Positions 1-8,726 of a stretch of 21,325 nt of DNA are shown here, in pieces (within the stretch, counting starts at the first letter, position 1; every line of letters begins with the position of its first letter). The stretch covers positions 1-21,325 of the forward strand of contig CAZMRW010000077.1 of assembly GCA_964568805.1 (NCBI GenBank), given 5' to 3'. The translations under genes and the position numbers were made by a program. Under the pieces are notes generated by a model, which was given only the letters and a program-made list of their open reading frames with translations, had not been told where the DNA came from and did no database searches. This stretch comes from CAZMRW01 sp964568805. Lineage in GTDB: Bacteria; Pseudomonadota; Gammaproteobacteria; Methylococcales; Methylomonadaceae.

Positions 1-54
1 GGAGTCTTTATTAACTTACACCGCTTGCCGGTCGATAATTTTGCAAGTGGCTCT

Positions 55-654
55 TTATTTCATCATTTTCTTTTTAAAGATGGTATCCAGTTTTCTATTA
101 GTATCCGAGTACTGGATCGGCGGTTGAACCGGCGCCGGTTGAGGTGCGGCTACGGGAGGCGGCGGTGCCTGTGCGACCGGCGGCTCTTCGACAGGAGCGT
201 CCTGTAGGCGGAACACATCACCGTAGGTGGTATCCACATCGAAGTCATCCCAAACATACAGTGGTTGTGCGATAGGTTTGGTCGGCAGCGGAAACGTGAC
301 CAGATCGGTCAATCCGACTGCCAGACGACCTGCTGTATAAACTATGCCTTTAAAAAGCCCCCCGATAATACCGTAGAAAACATTACTTTGATTGCTGGTG
401 TTGATGATGTTTTTAGGAATTTCGAGTGCTCCGGTCGCAAGGTTGGTAAAGCCGTTGAGGGCTTTAGCGCCGACTTCGCTGCCATAGCTCGGATTCTGCG
501 TGTTGGTGAAATTCGGCAGTTGCGCGCTACTTGAAAATTGCTGTTGAGAACCACCGTAACCTTGCTGCATAGTTTCTGCTTCGGCAATAGGGACAACGGC
601 CGTTGTCAGAGTGACATATAACAAAGTAACATTAAAACGATGAGGGGTAATCAT
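55..654 (-). CDS. Exported protein of the exosortase-associated TIGR04073 type
   Basis: The 199-residue product starts with a likely signal peptide (hydrophobic stretch about residues 8-24, AEA-like cleavage site near residue 26), so it should act in the periplasm or envelope. Residues 60-140 match my memory of the TIGR04073 family: a G-K-A-L-N-G-F-T-N-L-A-T-G start, then LEIPKNI (77-83), a Gly-rich hydrophobic GIIGGLFKGI segment (95-104) and a VTFPLPTKP stretch (119-127). Such proteins are reported from genomes with exosortase/PEP-CTERM systems; their biochemical role is unknown to me. Unusually, a Pro/Ala-rich linker (153-180) and a Lys-rich tail (about 187-199) extend beyond the domain. 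The ATG at 652-654 has an AGGA ribosome site 7 nt upstream. It lies 53 nt downstream of tex but seems to have its own promoter. Family assignment is by remembered motif, not a search. Confidence 0.72.
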   Translation of the reverse strand: MITPHRFNVTLLYVTLTTAVVPIAEAETMQQGYGGSQQQFSSSAQLPNFTNTQNPSYGSEVGAKALNGFTNLATGALEIPKNIINTSNQSNVFYGIIGGLFKGIVYTAGRLAVGLTDLVTFPLPTKPIAQPLYVWDDFDVDTTYGDVFRLQDAPVEEPPVAQAPPPPVAAPQPAPVQPPIQYSDTNRKLDTIFKKKMMK

Positions 655-689
655 ATCTAATCCTGCTGCTTGGTTAATTAATGAAAATG

Positions 690-698
690 AGTATAGCA
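690..698 (-). promoter_or_regulatory. Extended -10 promoter for the TIGR04073-type gene
   Basis: Read on the minus strand the sequence is TGCTATACT, an extended -10 element (TGn followed by TATACT). It lies between the end of tex and the ATG at 654 and would give a leader of roughly 30 nt carrying the AGGA ribosome site. No good -35 hexamer is visible at 16-18 nt, as is common for extended -10 promoters. Prediction only. Confidence 0.4.
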
Positions 699-707
699 GA
701 GCTTGGA

Positions 708-3002
708 TTATTTACCTGACCGTGCATTGGCAAATGCATTGGCCATCGCGCCTTGAGCGGATATAGGCTGTTTCGGTTTGTTCGTTTGATTGCGAATTTG
801 TGATCCGGGTTTGGTTTTTGCGACTTCCGCATCCATTTTCATCGATAAAGAAATCCGTTTGCGTTCGATATCGACTTCCAGTACTTTCACTTTGACTATT
901 TCACCGGTTTTAACGGCATCGCGCGGGTCTTTTATGAAGGTGTTCGCTAGATGCGAAATATGGACCAAACCATCCTGATGCACACCAATGTCGACAAAGG
1001 CGCCAAAATTGGCGACATTTGTAACGACGCCGTTCAGGATCATGCCGGCTTCAAGGTCGGAAATTTTTTCGATGCCCGCTTTAAATTGCACGCTCGTAAA
1101 CTCCGGTCTGGGATCGCGTCCGGGTTTTTCCAGTTCCTTTAGAATGTCGCTTACGGTAGGGAGGCCGAAATGGTCATTAATGTATTTTGCAGGGTTAAGA
1201 TTGCGCAAAAAACTGCTTTGGCCGATAAGGTCGCGTATGGATTTGCCGGTGTCTTCCAGGATGGCCTTGACGACGGGGTATGCTTCGGGATGCACTGACG
1301 AGGCGTCCAGTGGATTGTCGCCATTCATGATGCGCAGGAAACCGGCGGATTGTTCATAGGCTTTCTCGCCCAGGCGAGGGACTTTTTTCAATTGCGACCG
1401 ATTCTTGAACGGGCCGTTCTCATTGCGAAAGGCGACGATATTGTCGCTGATGCTCGGGGACAGACCGGAAACCTGTCTGAGCAGGGCGACTGACGCCGTA
1501 TTGACATCGACGCCGACTGCATTCACGCAGTCTTCCACGACCGCATTCAATCCCCGAACCAATTGCACCTGATTGACATCATGCTGATACTGGCCCACGC
1601 CTATAGACTTGGGTTCGATTTTGACCAGTTCGGCCAATGGATCCTGCAGGCGCCTGGCGATTGAAACGGCTCCCCGCAACGATACATCCAGTTCCGGAAA
1701 TTCCTTGGCAGCCAGCTCGGATGCCGAATAAACCGACGCCCCCGCCTCGGACACGGTCATTTTGCTGAATCTAAGTTCGCCGTGCCGTTTCATCAAATCG
1801 CTAACCAGATGGTCGGTTTCCCGTGAACCTGTGCCGTTGCCGATACTGACCAGTTCGACATGGTGTCGTTCGATCAGTTTTGCCAGCAGGGCAATGGATT
1901 CGCCCCATTGCTGACGCGGCGGGTGCGGATAGATCGTCTCTGTCGCAAGCAATTTACCGGTTGCATCGACGACAGCGACTTTGACGCCGGTGCGTATGCC
2001 GGGGTCAAGTCCCATCGTTGTTTTGGCGCCCGCCGGCGCAGCCAGCAACAAGTCCCTTAAATTGCTGGAAAATACCCGAATGGCTTCCACCTCGGCAGAT
2101 TCCCGTAATGTCTGTTTTAAATCCAGATCAATCCGTGTGAACAGTTTGATTTTCCAGGCGAAGCGTGCTGTTTCCGCTAACCAGGCATCGGCAGGCCGGC
2201 TGTTATCGCTGATACCCAGACGGCGGGCGACAAACTGGGCGCAAAGTTCATGCCCCTCCTTGTCTTCAGTTGCGGTTTTCAGGGTCAACGTCAGTAAATC
2301 TTCATTACGCCCGCGAAACAGCGCCAGGGCGCGATGGGAAGGAATCTTGCCGATGGCTTCCTGGTAATCGAAATAATCTTTATATTTGACGGCTTCCTGC
2401 TCTTTACCGGTCGCTACCACCGCATGCAATATGCCGTTTTGCCAGATACGTTCACGCAGCTCAGCCAGCAAGTCCGCGTCTTCGGAAAGGCGTTCCATGA
2501 TAATTTGCCGCGCGCCATCGAGTGCGGCTGCACCGTCGGGCACGCCTTTTTCTGCATTGATATAAGCGGCTGCAATGTGTTCAGGAACCAGGTTGCGGTC
2601 ATTCAAAATCTGATCCGCCAAGGGTTCCAGACCGGCTTCGCGGGCTATTTGGGCCTTTGTGCGCCGTTTGGGTTTGTATGGCAGATACAAGTCTTCCAAA
2701 AGGGTCTTGGTGTCGGCCGATGCAATTGATTTTTCCAGTTCCGGAGTCAGTTTGCCCTGGTCCCGGATACTGTTCAAAATGATATTGCGGCGATCGTCAA
2801 GTTCGCGCAAATAATATAAACGCTCTTCCAGCGTCCTTAATTGAGTATCGTCCAGCCCTCCGGTCATTTCCTTACGGTAGCGGGCGATAAACGGGACAGT
2901 GGCGCCATCATCGAGCAAGGCAACCGCGGCGTCGACTTGTTTGCGGTTAACAGATAATTCTTCGGCAATACGTTGGATTACGTCCATTTTTCGATCAGTC
3001 AT
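708..3002 (-). CDS. tex: Transcription accessory protein Tex (S1 RNA-binding)
   Basis: The 764-residue protein has normal Tex length and layout. The helical Tex N-terminal region begins IAEELSVNRKQVDAAVALL and contains PFIARYRKEMTGGLDD. An RNase H-like YqgF domain starts near residue 328 (TTMGLDPGIRTGVK). A helix-hairpin-helix region lies near 500-560 (VNTASVALLRQVSGL), and an S1 domain at about 650-722 (GVVTNVANFGAFVDIGVHQDG... HISHLA). Tex is a cytoplasmic nucleic-acid-binding protein linked to transcription and, in several bacteria, virulence or toxin gene expression; its exact molecular role is not settled. The ATG at 3000-3002 lacks a clear Shine-Dalgarno; a second Met at residue 6 is a possible start. 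Transcription diverges from the large PBP gene across a 376-bp spacer. Confidence 0.96.
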   Translation of the reverse strand: MTDRKMDVIQRIAEELSVNRKQVDAAVALLDDGATVPFIARYRKEMTGGLDDTQLRTLEERLYYLRELDDRRNIILNSIRDQGKLTPELEKSIASADTKTLLEDLYLPYKPKRRTKAQIAREAGLEPLADQILNDRNLVPEHIAAAYINAEKGVPDGAAALDGARQIIMERLSEDADLLAELRERIWQNGILHAVVATGKEQEAVKYKDYFDYQEAIGKIPSHRALALFRGRNEDLLTLTLKTATEDKEGHELCAQFVARRLGISDNSRPADAWLAETARFAWKIKLFTRIDLDLKQTLRESAEVEAIRVFSSNLRDLLLAAPAGAKTTMGLDPGIRTGVKVAVVDATGKLLATETIYPHPPRQQWGESIALLAKLIERHHVELVSIGNGTGSRETDHLVSDLMKRHGELRFSKMTVSEAGASVYSASELAAKEFPELDVSLRGAVSIARRLQDPLAELVKIEPKSIGVGQYQHDVNQVQLVRGLNAVVEDCVNAVGVDVNTASVALLRQVSGLSPSISDNIVAFRNENGPFKNRSQLKKVPRLGEKAYEQSAGFLRIMNGDNPLDASSVHPEAYPVVKAILEDTGKSIRDLIGQSSFLRNLNPAKYINDHFGLPTVSDILKELEKPGRDPRPEFTSVQFKAGIEKISDLEAGMILNGVVTNVANFGAFVDIGVHQDGLVHISHLANTFIKDPRDAVKTGEIVKVKVLEVDIERKRISLSMKMDAEVAKTKPGSQIRNQTNKPKQPISAQGAMANAFANARSGK

Positions 3003-3110
3003 TAATAGGGGGATATATTGATAGATTTATACGTGTTCCACACCGGTTACTTGGCTCTTGCGTACTGTTCGGGTACACACAAAAATACCGGGCGGATGTA
3101 AAACGATGCC

Positions 3111-3119
3111 ATTGTAGCA
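3111..3119 (-). promoter_or_regulatory. Extended -10 promoter for tex
   Basis: On the minus strand this reads TGCTACAAT, an extended -10 element about 110 nt upstream of the tex ATG. No convincing -35 hexamer is placed upstream. Assigned to tex because tex is the only minus-strand gene downstream. Confidence 0.4.
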
Positions 3120-3177
3120 GTATAGTTTTATTTTTTATGCGTCTGAACCTATCCAACTCTGATTTATCTTGTAAACT

Positions 3178-3186
3178 TGCTATAAT
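3178..3186 (+). promoter_or_regulatory. Extended -10 promoter for the large PBP gene
   Basis: TGCTATAAT is a perfect TATAAT -10 hexamer with the TGn extension. It lies about 190 nt upstream of the PBP start and faces it. The -35 region is weak. The long implied leader leaves room for post-transcriptional control, but nothing recognisable is seen beyond the two tiny leader frames. Confidence 0.5.
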
Positions 3187-3378
3187 TCGAATTATTAAAA
3201 ATTCATTAAGATTTGCCTTTGTCGTATGGAACTTGCAATTCATAACATTAATCAAAGAGCCACATTATTGATTTGCCAAGCAAATAGAAGGATAAGAACT
3301 TGAATAAGACGGTTCGGCTGCGTTGCAGACTGTTGATAAATGATAAGTTACCTCACGTTTTAAGCGAGTTCGGCAGCT

Positions 3379-6300
3379 ATGCAAAAAGGTAGGTCGTTGG
3401 TGCCCAAAGCTCTGTTGGTGGGCCTGGCTGCGGCATTGGTAGTCATTGGCATTATTTTGACCGGAATCGTCACAGAGGAAGTGAGAACATCCAAATATCA
3501 AGCACGCTATCTTTCTGAAATCAGCAAGCAATTGAGTTTCAAGCTCCAGCAAGGGGCAAGTTCATCGGTGCGCTATCCCGAGTATGGTCCCTACGACCAG
3601 CGGCTAGGCTATACTCTGATACCAGAAGCCATTGCCCGTCTGCAGAACGCCGGTTTCAAAATTACTTCGCAAGCCGCTTCTTCGCCGATGATGATGCAGT
3701 TGGTAGATGACGGTCTGTTCAACATCTATCATGAAAAAACCCAGGCCGGCCTTCGAATCGTCGATCAGGCCGATCGAGTCATTTTCAGCAATCTTTATCC
3801 AGTCCACGGTTATCCCAGCTTTGAAGCGATTCCGCCGTTGGTGCTCTATACCCTGCTTTTTATTGAAAATCGGGAATTGCTCGATGAATCCCGAACCAAC
3901 GTTAATCCGGCAATCGAATGGGATCGGTTGGGATATGCCGGCTTGCAAATGCTGGCGAATAAGATTGGATTCACCAGTAATGTACCGGGCGGCAGCACCC
4001 TGGCTACCCAAATTGAAAAGTATCGTCATTCCAAGAACGGTTACACCAATTCGGTAATCGATAAGTTCCGGCAAATGGGCAGCGCGTCGATACGCGCCTA
4101 TTTAATGGGGCCGGAGACCCTTGAAATGAGGCGCGAAATCGCGTTGTCCTACCTGAATTCGATGCCGTTATCGGCGACCCCTAAAGCAGGAGAAGTGCAC
4201 GGCCTGGGTGATGGGCTCATGGCCTGGTTTGGCGCAGATTTCGTCGAAGTCAATAAACTTCTCAGCCCCGGCATCATCAATTCTGCGGAAAAAATCACCC
4301 AGGAGCAGGCAGTAGCTTACAGACAGGTTCTGAGTATATTGCTGTCGCAACGAAGGCCGTCTTATTTTTTAGGCGAAGGCTACAAGGCACTGCAGACGCT
4401 GACCAACAGTTATTTACGTTTATTGGCGGAACAGGGCGTTATCTCAAAATCACTCAGGGATGCTGCATTACAGGCATCCAGCGTGCGGCCGCTAATTGCT
4501 GATGTTCCGCCGACGATGTTTATGACAGAGAAGAAAACACAGGCCGTATTGAGAACCCGGCTGGCCAAAACGCTGAACGTCAAAACCATTTACGATCTGG
4601 ATCGGCTGGACCTCACCGTAAAAACGACTCTGGATTTTGACACACAGCAAGCCGTCACGGCCGCTCTTCGCCGACTGCGCGACCCGGCTGAAGCACGCGC
4701 GGCTGGCGCTTTGGGCTTCAGGTTGTTGAATGAAAATACTGATCTGAGCCCTGTCGTCTATAGCCTGATGTTATTCGAGCGGAGCGAAACCGGCAATCTT
4801 CTGCGCGTACAAACCGATAATTTTGATCAACCTCTTGATATTAATGAAGGCATCAGACTGGATCTTGGCTCTACATCCAAATTAAGGACGATGGTGCATT
4901 ATCTGGAACTGGTCACCGATGTTTATGAGCTTTACAAGGATCGGCCAGTCCAGGAACTCAATCGCATTGAATTGCATCCCCGAGACTATATATCCGCATG
5001 GGTCATTGGTCAGCTTAAAGCGCAGCCCAAGATCATTCTGGAGGACCTGCTAAATTTGGCCCTGGATAGGAAATATTCGGCCAGTCCCGGCGAAAATTTC
5101 TTCACTGGCGGGGGCATCCATCATTTCAATAATTTCGATAAGAGCGAAAATTCCAAAATTATGTCAGTCCGGCATGCCTTGCGGGATTCCGTCAACCTGG
5201 TGTTTATCCGCTTGATGCGGGATATTGTCTACCATCATCTTTACAAGCCGGAAGGGGTCGCGCGTTGGTTGGAAAATCCGGCAGATCCCAGACACAAGGA
5301 ATATCTGGCTCGCTTTGCCGATACTGAAGGCAGGGTCTATTTAAGTCGTTTTTATGGAAGATATCAGGGCAAGAGTTCGGAAGAAGCCTTATCGATGTTA
5401 AGCAAACGGGTCATGGCCAAGCCTTCAAGGTTCGCCATGTTATATCGGGCTATATACCCCGATCATGATTGGACTCAGCTCAATAAGTTTCTCAGCGCCC
5501 ATTTAAGTAAGGCGGCCTTGGCTAAAGAAGATATCTATGGTTTGTACGAGAAATACTCCGCTGAGAAGTTTGATCTTCAAGATCAGGGCTTTATAACCAA
5601 AATACACCCCCTGGAATTGTGGCTGGTCAGTTATTTGTCCAAAAATCCGGGTGCAACGCGTGATGAAATCATGGCGGCCAGTGCAGGTCAACGTCAGGAT
5701 GTTTATCGCTGGCTGCTTAAAAGCAAACGAAAAGCAAAGCAACAACGGCGTATCATGACCCTGCTGGAGGTTGAAGCTTTCAAAAAGATCCATCAGGCAT
5801 GGAAACGCGTCGGCTATCCGTTCGGAAGCTTGACTCCTTCTTATGCGACGTCTATCGGTGCTTCCGGCGATAGACCAGCCGCATTGGCGGAGCTTTTGGG
5901 TGTCATCCAGAACGACGGAGTTAGATTGCCGATTGTAAGGTTTGAGCGCCTGCATTATGCGCAAGCGACTCCTTATGAAACATTACTGGATAAATCGCCC
6001 GATAAAGGCAAGCGCGTGTTTGCGCCTGAAATTGCCAGAGTCGCGCGTGGCGCATTGATCGGTGTCGTCGAGGGCGGAACGGCGTCGCGGCTTAGAGGCG
6101 CTTATACCGATGCCGATGGTAAACCATTGGCGGTTGGCGGTAAAACCGGTACCGGCGATCATCGCCAGCAAGTATGGGGAGAGGGGGGGCGTTTGATTGA
6201 ATCCAAATTCATCAGCCGCGCCGCTACGTTCACCTTTTTCCTGGGCGATCGTTTTTTTGGCGTCATAACGGCCTATGTCTCCGGCGATGAAGCGGAAAAA

Positions 6301-6462
6301 TATCACTTTACCAGTTCATTACCCGTGCAAATTGTGAAGTTTTTAAAACCGACTCTGTCGCCTTTACTGAACAGACCAGCGAATAATCTTAATGAACATT
6401 CGCTCTCTAAAGTGACCATCGCTTCGAACTCAAAAGATTATATCGCTCAAATACACCCCTAA
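3379..6462 (+). CDS. Large divergent class A PBP (GT51 transglycosylase plus transpeptidase)
   Basis: This predicted bifunctional peptidoglycan synthase has 1027 residues, with a membrane anchor at about 9-31 and the remainder presumably periplasmic. The GT51 region shows E163-N-R, then GGSTLATQIEKY from 204 and the ALSYLNSMPLS/GLGDGLMAWFG stretch. The penicillin-binding domain has S498-T-S-K501, S604-V-N606 and K922-T-G924. SxN and KTG are about 316 residues apart, far more than the roughly 125 usual for class A PBPs, so about 190 residues are inserted. The first catalytic Glu is followed by Asn rather than Asp, and Gln232 stands where the second GT51 Glu would be expected. Relatives with the IEKYRHS signature exist in other Proteobacteria as I recall. 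Start is uncertain: ATG 3379 has no ribosome site, whereas GTG 3400 follows AAGGTAGG at good spacing. Converges with the GGDEF gene. Confidence 0.88.
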   Translation: MQKGRSLVPKALLVGLAAALVVIGIILTGIVTEEVRTSKYQARYLSEISKQLSFKLQQGASSSVRYPEYGPYDQRLGYTLIPEAIARLQNAGFKITSQAASSPMMMQLVDDGLFNIYHEKTQAGLRIVDQADRVIFSNLYPVHGYPSFEAIPPLVLYTLLFIENRELLDESRTNVNPAIEWDRLGYAGLQMLANKIGFTSNVPGGSTLATQIEKYRHSKNGYTNSVIDKFRQMGSASIRAYLMGPETLEMRREIALSYLNSMPLSATPKAGEVHGLGDGLMAWFGADFVEVNKLLSPGIINSAEKITQEQAVAYRQVLSILLSQRRPSYFLGEGYKALQTLTNSYLRLLAEQGVISKSLRDAALQASSVRPLIADVPPTMFMTEKKTQAVLRTRLAKTLNVKTIYDLDRLDLTVKTTLDFDTQQAVTAALRRLRDPAEARAAGALGFRLLNENTDLSPVVYSLMLFERSETGNLLRVQTDNFDQPLDINEGIRLDLGSTSKLRTMVHYLELVTDVYELYKDRPVQELNRIELHPRDYISAWVIGQLKAQPKIILEDLLNLALDRKYSASPGENFFTGGGIHHFNNFDKSENSKIMSVRHALRDSVNLVFIRLMRDIVYHHLYKPEGVARWLENPADPRHKEYLARFADTEGRVYLSRFYGRYQGKSSEEALSMLSKRVMAKPSRFAMLYRAIYPDHDWTQLNKFLSAHLSKAALAKEDIYGLYEKYSAEKFDLQDQGFITKIHPLELWLVSYLSKNPGATRDEIMAASAGQRQDVYRWLLKSKRKAKQQRRIMTLLEVEAFKKIHQAWKRVGYPFGSLTPSYATSIGASGDRPAALAELLGVIQNDGVRLPIVRFERLHYAQATPYETLLDKSPDKGKRVFAPEIARVARGALIGVVEGGTASRLRGAYTDADGKPLAVGGKTGTGDHRQQVWGEGGRLIESKFISRAATFTFFLGDRFFGVITAYVSGDEAEKYHFTSSLPVQIVKFLKPTLSPLLNRPANNLNEHSLSKVTIASNSKDYIAQIHP

Positions 6463-6474
6463 GCAGGATTTCGT

Positions 6475-6566
6475 ATATAACCGGCAGTTGCTGTTTTTAA
6501 CCTGCAAATGGCTAAGCACAGCAAGGATATTGAAAATTCAGCAGTCCTGCTAGGGCCGGCTTATAT
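6475..6566. repeat. Long-range imperfect inverted repeat after the PBP gene
   Basis: ATATAACCGGC (6475-6485) is nearly complementary to GCCGGCTTATAT (6555-6566), with a single extra base, across a 69-nt loop. It lies between the convergent stop codons at 6462 and 6681. It might form part of a 3' end structure, but it lacks a T-run. Confidence 0.25.
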
Positions 6567-6625
6567 GATGGACCGGGCGTTTTGTTATCAACTCAAAGCA
6601 ATTCAATGAAGGCTATCCTACCGTC

Positions 6626-6657
6626 ATTGTTTTACCGGAGGCAAGAAGCAAAACAAT
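6626..6657. terminator. Possible bidirectional 3' hairpin between convergent genes
   Basis: ATTGTTTT (6626-6633) and AAAACAAT (6650-6657) form a perfect 8-bp inverted repeat with a 16-nt loop in the 218-bp spacer between the PBP and GGDEF stops. The stem is AT-rich, so as an intrinsic terminator it is weak. A shorter GGCA/TGCC hairpin lies just beyond, around 6662-6672. No gene is seen in the rest of the spacer. Confidence 0.25.
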
Positions 6658-6680
6658 CACAGGCATTGTGCCCGTTTTGA

Positions 6681-8726
6681 TCAGGAAACAAAAGCAAATC
6701 CTATGCTTTTTTTCTTGGCATAGTACATTGCCGAATCAGCTTGCCTGATCAGGGACTCACAATTTTTTCCATCTTCAGGATATACCGCAATGCCGATACT
6801 GACGCCCAAATTAACCAGTTGTTCATCCAGCACATAAGTATCTCTGAGTGCTGCGATGATTTTTTCAGCCACTAGTATAGAGGCTTCTTTACCGGTTTCA
6901 GGCAGCAACAATACAAACTCATCGCCCCCAAAGCGCGCGGCTATATCGGAATCCCGCAGGACAGAAAGGAGCCGCCTGGCCGCTTCTTTAAGCACATCGT
7001 CACCTATCGAGTGTCCCATAGTGTCATTGACGGTTTTAAAGCGATCCAAATCCAGGAAAAACAGGGAAAATGACAAGCCTTTTCGAAGGGTCATATTGAT
7101 GGACTGCTGGAGCCGGTCCATGAATAATCGGCGATTGGCCAGCCCGGTCAACTCATCATAATATGACATCCAGAGCAAGCGGTCAGCTTCTTGTTTACGA
7201 ACAGTGATATCATGCATGACGCCATCGACACCTATGCAAATGCCGTAATCGTTATATACGGGTGAGTCCTTGACTTCGAACCAGCGGGCGATATTTTTTT
7301 TATCGTAGATTTCGATTTGATAGGGCGGATTCGGGATGCCTTGCGTACATTTTTCTATGTATTCTTTTATTTTAAGATTTTCCGGATTGTCGGTAAGATA
7401 ATCGCGGTAATGGGCCATAAACTCATCCTGGGTATAGCCAATTGCATTGGTAACCGAGGGACTGATATAAGTAAAGACGCCGTTACAGTCATATTGGTAG
7501 AAAAAATATTCGGCATTCTGATTTTCGACCAGATGACGAAATTTATTTTCATTGGAATTCAGCTCGGCGCTCCGGTTTAATATCAAACGCTGAAGATCGC
7601 TTTGCAATTGCTTTACTGTGACATGGGCATTTTGAGCCTCATGATTTGCTTGCTTGATTTTCTTATTTTGACGTCTGATCAGGAAAAGCATTAAGGACAA
7701 AATGACCGCCAACAATATTAAACTGGGATTTGCTGGTTTTAATTTAAACGAATAAGGCTTTGGCTGTTGTATCTGGCTTGCTAAAAGAGGCGCCTGCACA
7801 ATCTTTTCAAGTTTCGTCGGGGCAACCCATTTGGAATAGATGTCATTCATTTGCTGTTCACTGATTGAGTCCAGCCCCTTTTGTAAAATAGCCGCCAGTA
7901 TCGGCCAGTCCTTCCTGACCGCGATACTTTCATCGCTGCTGTTCCGATCGTAAAAGTCGGCGAACTTGAGGTCATCAATTTGATACTGGTTTTGCAAATA
8001 ATTAGCGGTCGCCATAAACGTAATCGCTGCATCCACCTTTCTGTTGCTGACTAGTTTAAGGGCGTTCAGAGTCGTATTCACAAAATAAGGTTTAACTGAA
8101 GGAAATTCTTTTTTAACCTGATAGCCATACTGATAACCTTTGACGAGAGAGACCTTTTTCCCCGAAAGATTGGAACGGTTGATGACGGAAGAATTATCTT
8201 TAGTGGTCATAATGACCAATGATTTTTTGATGTAGGGTAGAGTAAAGTTGAACCAGAAACTACGCTCCGGACGGTTTACCATGGTAGCGACAACATCAAC
8301 TTTGCGTACGGCTGCTGCCTTATATAATTCGTTCCAGTTTGAGTATGAATAGGTTTTAAATTTGATGTTAAGGTTTCTGCTCAGCGCACCGATAATATCA
8401 ACGGCGATGCCCTCAAACTGTCCGGAGTCATTGATAAAACTGTAAGGCGGTAATGAATCGTCAAAAGCGATCTTGAGAAGTTTATGTTTTGCCAGCCAGG
8501 ATTTTTCCTTGGGGGTTAATTCTACCGATTGCACGGATTTTCTTTGGTGAAGAAAGAGTCCGTCGCCGTGATCCGCATGGGCGATATTGACTAAAAAAAT
8601 AGAAAAAAATAAAGAAATCAAATAGGCCATTGTTTTGCGACTAGTTAAATGGTTCCGATTCATTGTGGGCTTTCTTTTTTTATCGAAAAAACAGATTAAT
8701 TTAAATCCTATCGGAAAATTCAGCAT
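6681..8726 (-). CDS. Periplasmic-sensor PAS-GGDEF diguanylate cyclase
   Basis: The 681-residue protein should sit in the inner membrane and make cyclic-di-GMP. A signal sequence at about 33-51 (ending AHA) precedes a family 3 solute-binding-type sensor domain (about 83-303, with LKIAFDDSLPPYSF and the Y-S-K-W-V ending). A membrane helix follows at 335-350, then a linker likely to form a coiled coil (351-390), a PAS domain (394-510, NGVFTYISPSV) and a GGDEF domain (520-681). The active-site GGDEF (600-604) is intact and R591-D-S-D594 matches the RxxD product-inhibition site. No EAL domain is present, so only synthesis is expected. The ligand is unknown; the fold suggests amino acids or similar small molecules. 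Met22 (ATG 8661-8663) puts the signal sequence nearer the N-terminus and is a good alternative start. It lies 87 nt downstream of the AlkB-type gene in the same direction, so cotranscription is possible. Confidence 0.93.
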   Translation of the reverse strand: MLNFPIGFKLICFFDKKRKPTMNRNHLTSRKTMAYLISLFFSIFLVNIAHADHGDGLFLHQRKSVQSVELTPKEKSWLAKHKLLKIAFDDSLPPYSFINDSGQFEGIAVDIIGALSRNLNIKFKTYSYSNWNELYKAAAVRKVDVVATMVNRPERSFWFNFTLPYIKKSLVIMTTKDNSSVINRSNLSGKKVSLVKGYQYGYQVKKEFPSVKPYFVNTTLNALKLVSNRKVDAAITFMATANYLQNQYQIDDLKFADFYDRNSSDESIAVRKDWPILAAILQKGLDSISEQQMNDIYSKWVAPTKLEKIVQAPLLASQIQQPKPYSFKLKPANPSLILLAVILSLMLFLIRRQNKKIKQANHEAQNAHVTVKQLQSDLQRLILNRSAELNSNENKFRHLVENQNAEYFFYQYDCNGVFTYISPSVTNAIGYTQDEFMAHYRDYLTDNPENLKIKEYIEKCTQGIPNPPYQIEIYDKKNIARWFEVKDSPVYNDYGICIGVDGVMHDITVRKQEADRLLWMSYYDELTGLANRRLFMDRLQQSINMTLRKGLSFSLFFLDLDRFKTVNDTMGHSIGDDVLKEAARRLLSVLRDSDIAARFGGDEFVLLLPETGKEASILVAEKIIAALRDTYVLDEQLVNLGVSIGIAVYPEDGKNCESLIRQADSAMYYAKKKSIGFAFVS

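Larger units (their letters stand above)
3003..3378. other. Divergent control region between tex and the PBP gene
   Basis: This 376-bp AT-rich spacer separates divergent genes. It carries an extended -10 element in each direction (3111-3119 minus, 3178-3186 plus). Its plus-strand part (3187-3378) would be a long leader for the PBP gene and holds two very short chained reading frames: ATG at 3226 to TGA at 3303, and TTG at 3300 to TAG at 3392. The second has an AGAAGG ribosome-site-like sequence at 3286-3291. I see no RNA gene or known riboswitch here. Confidence 0.5.
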
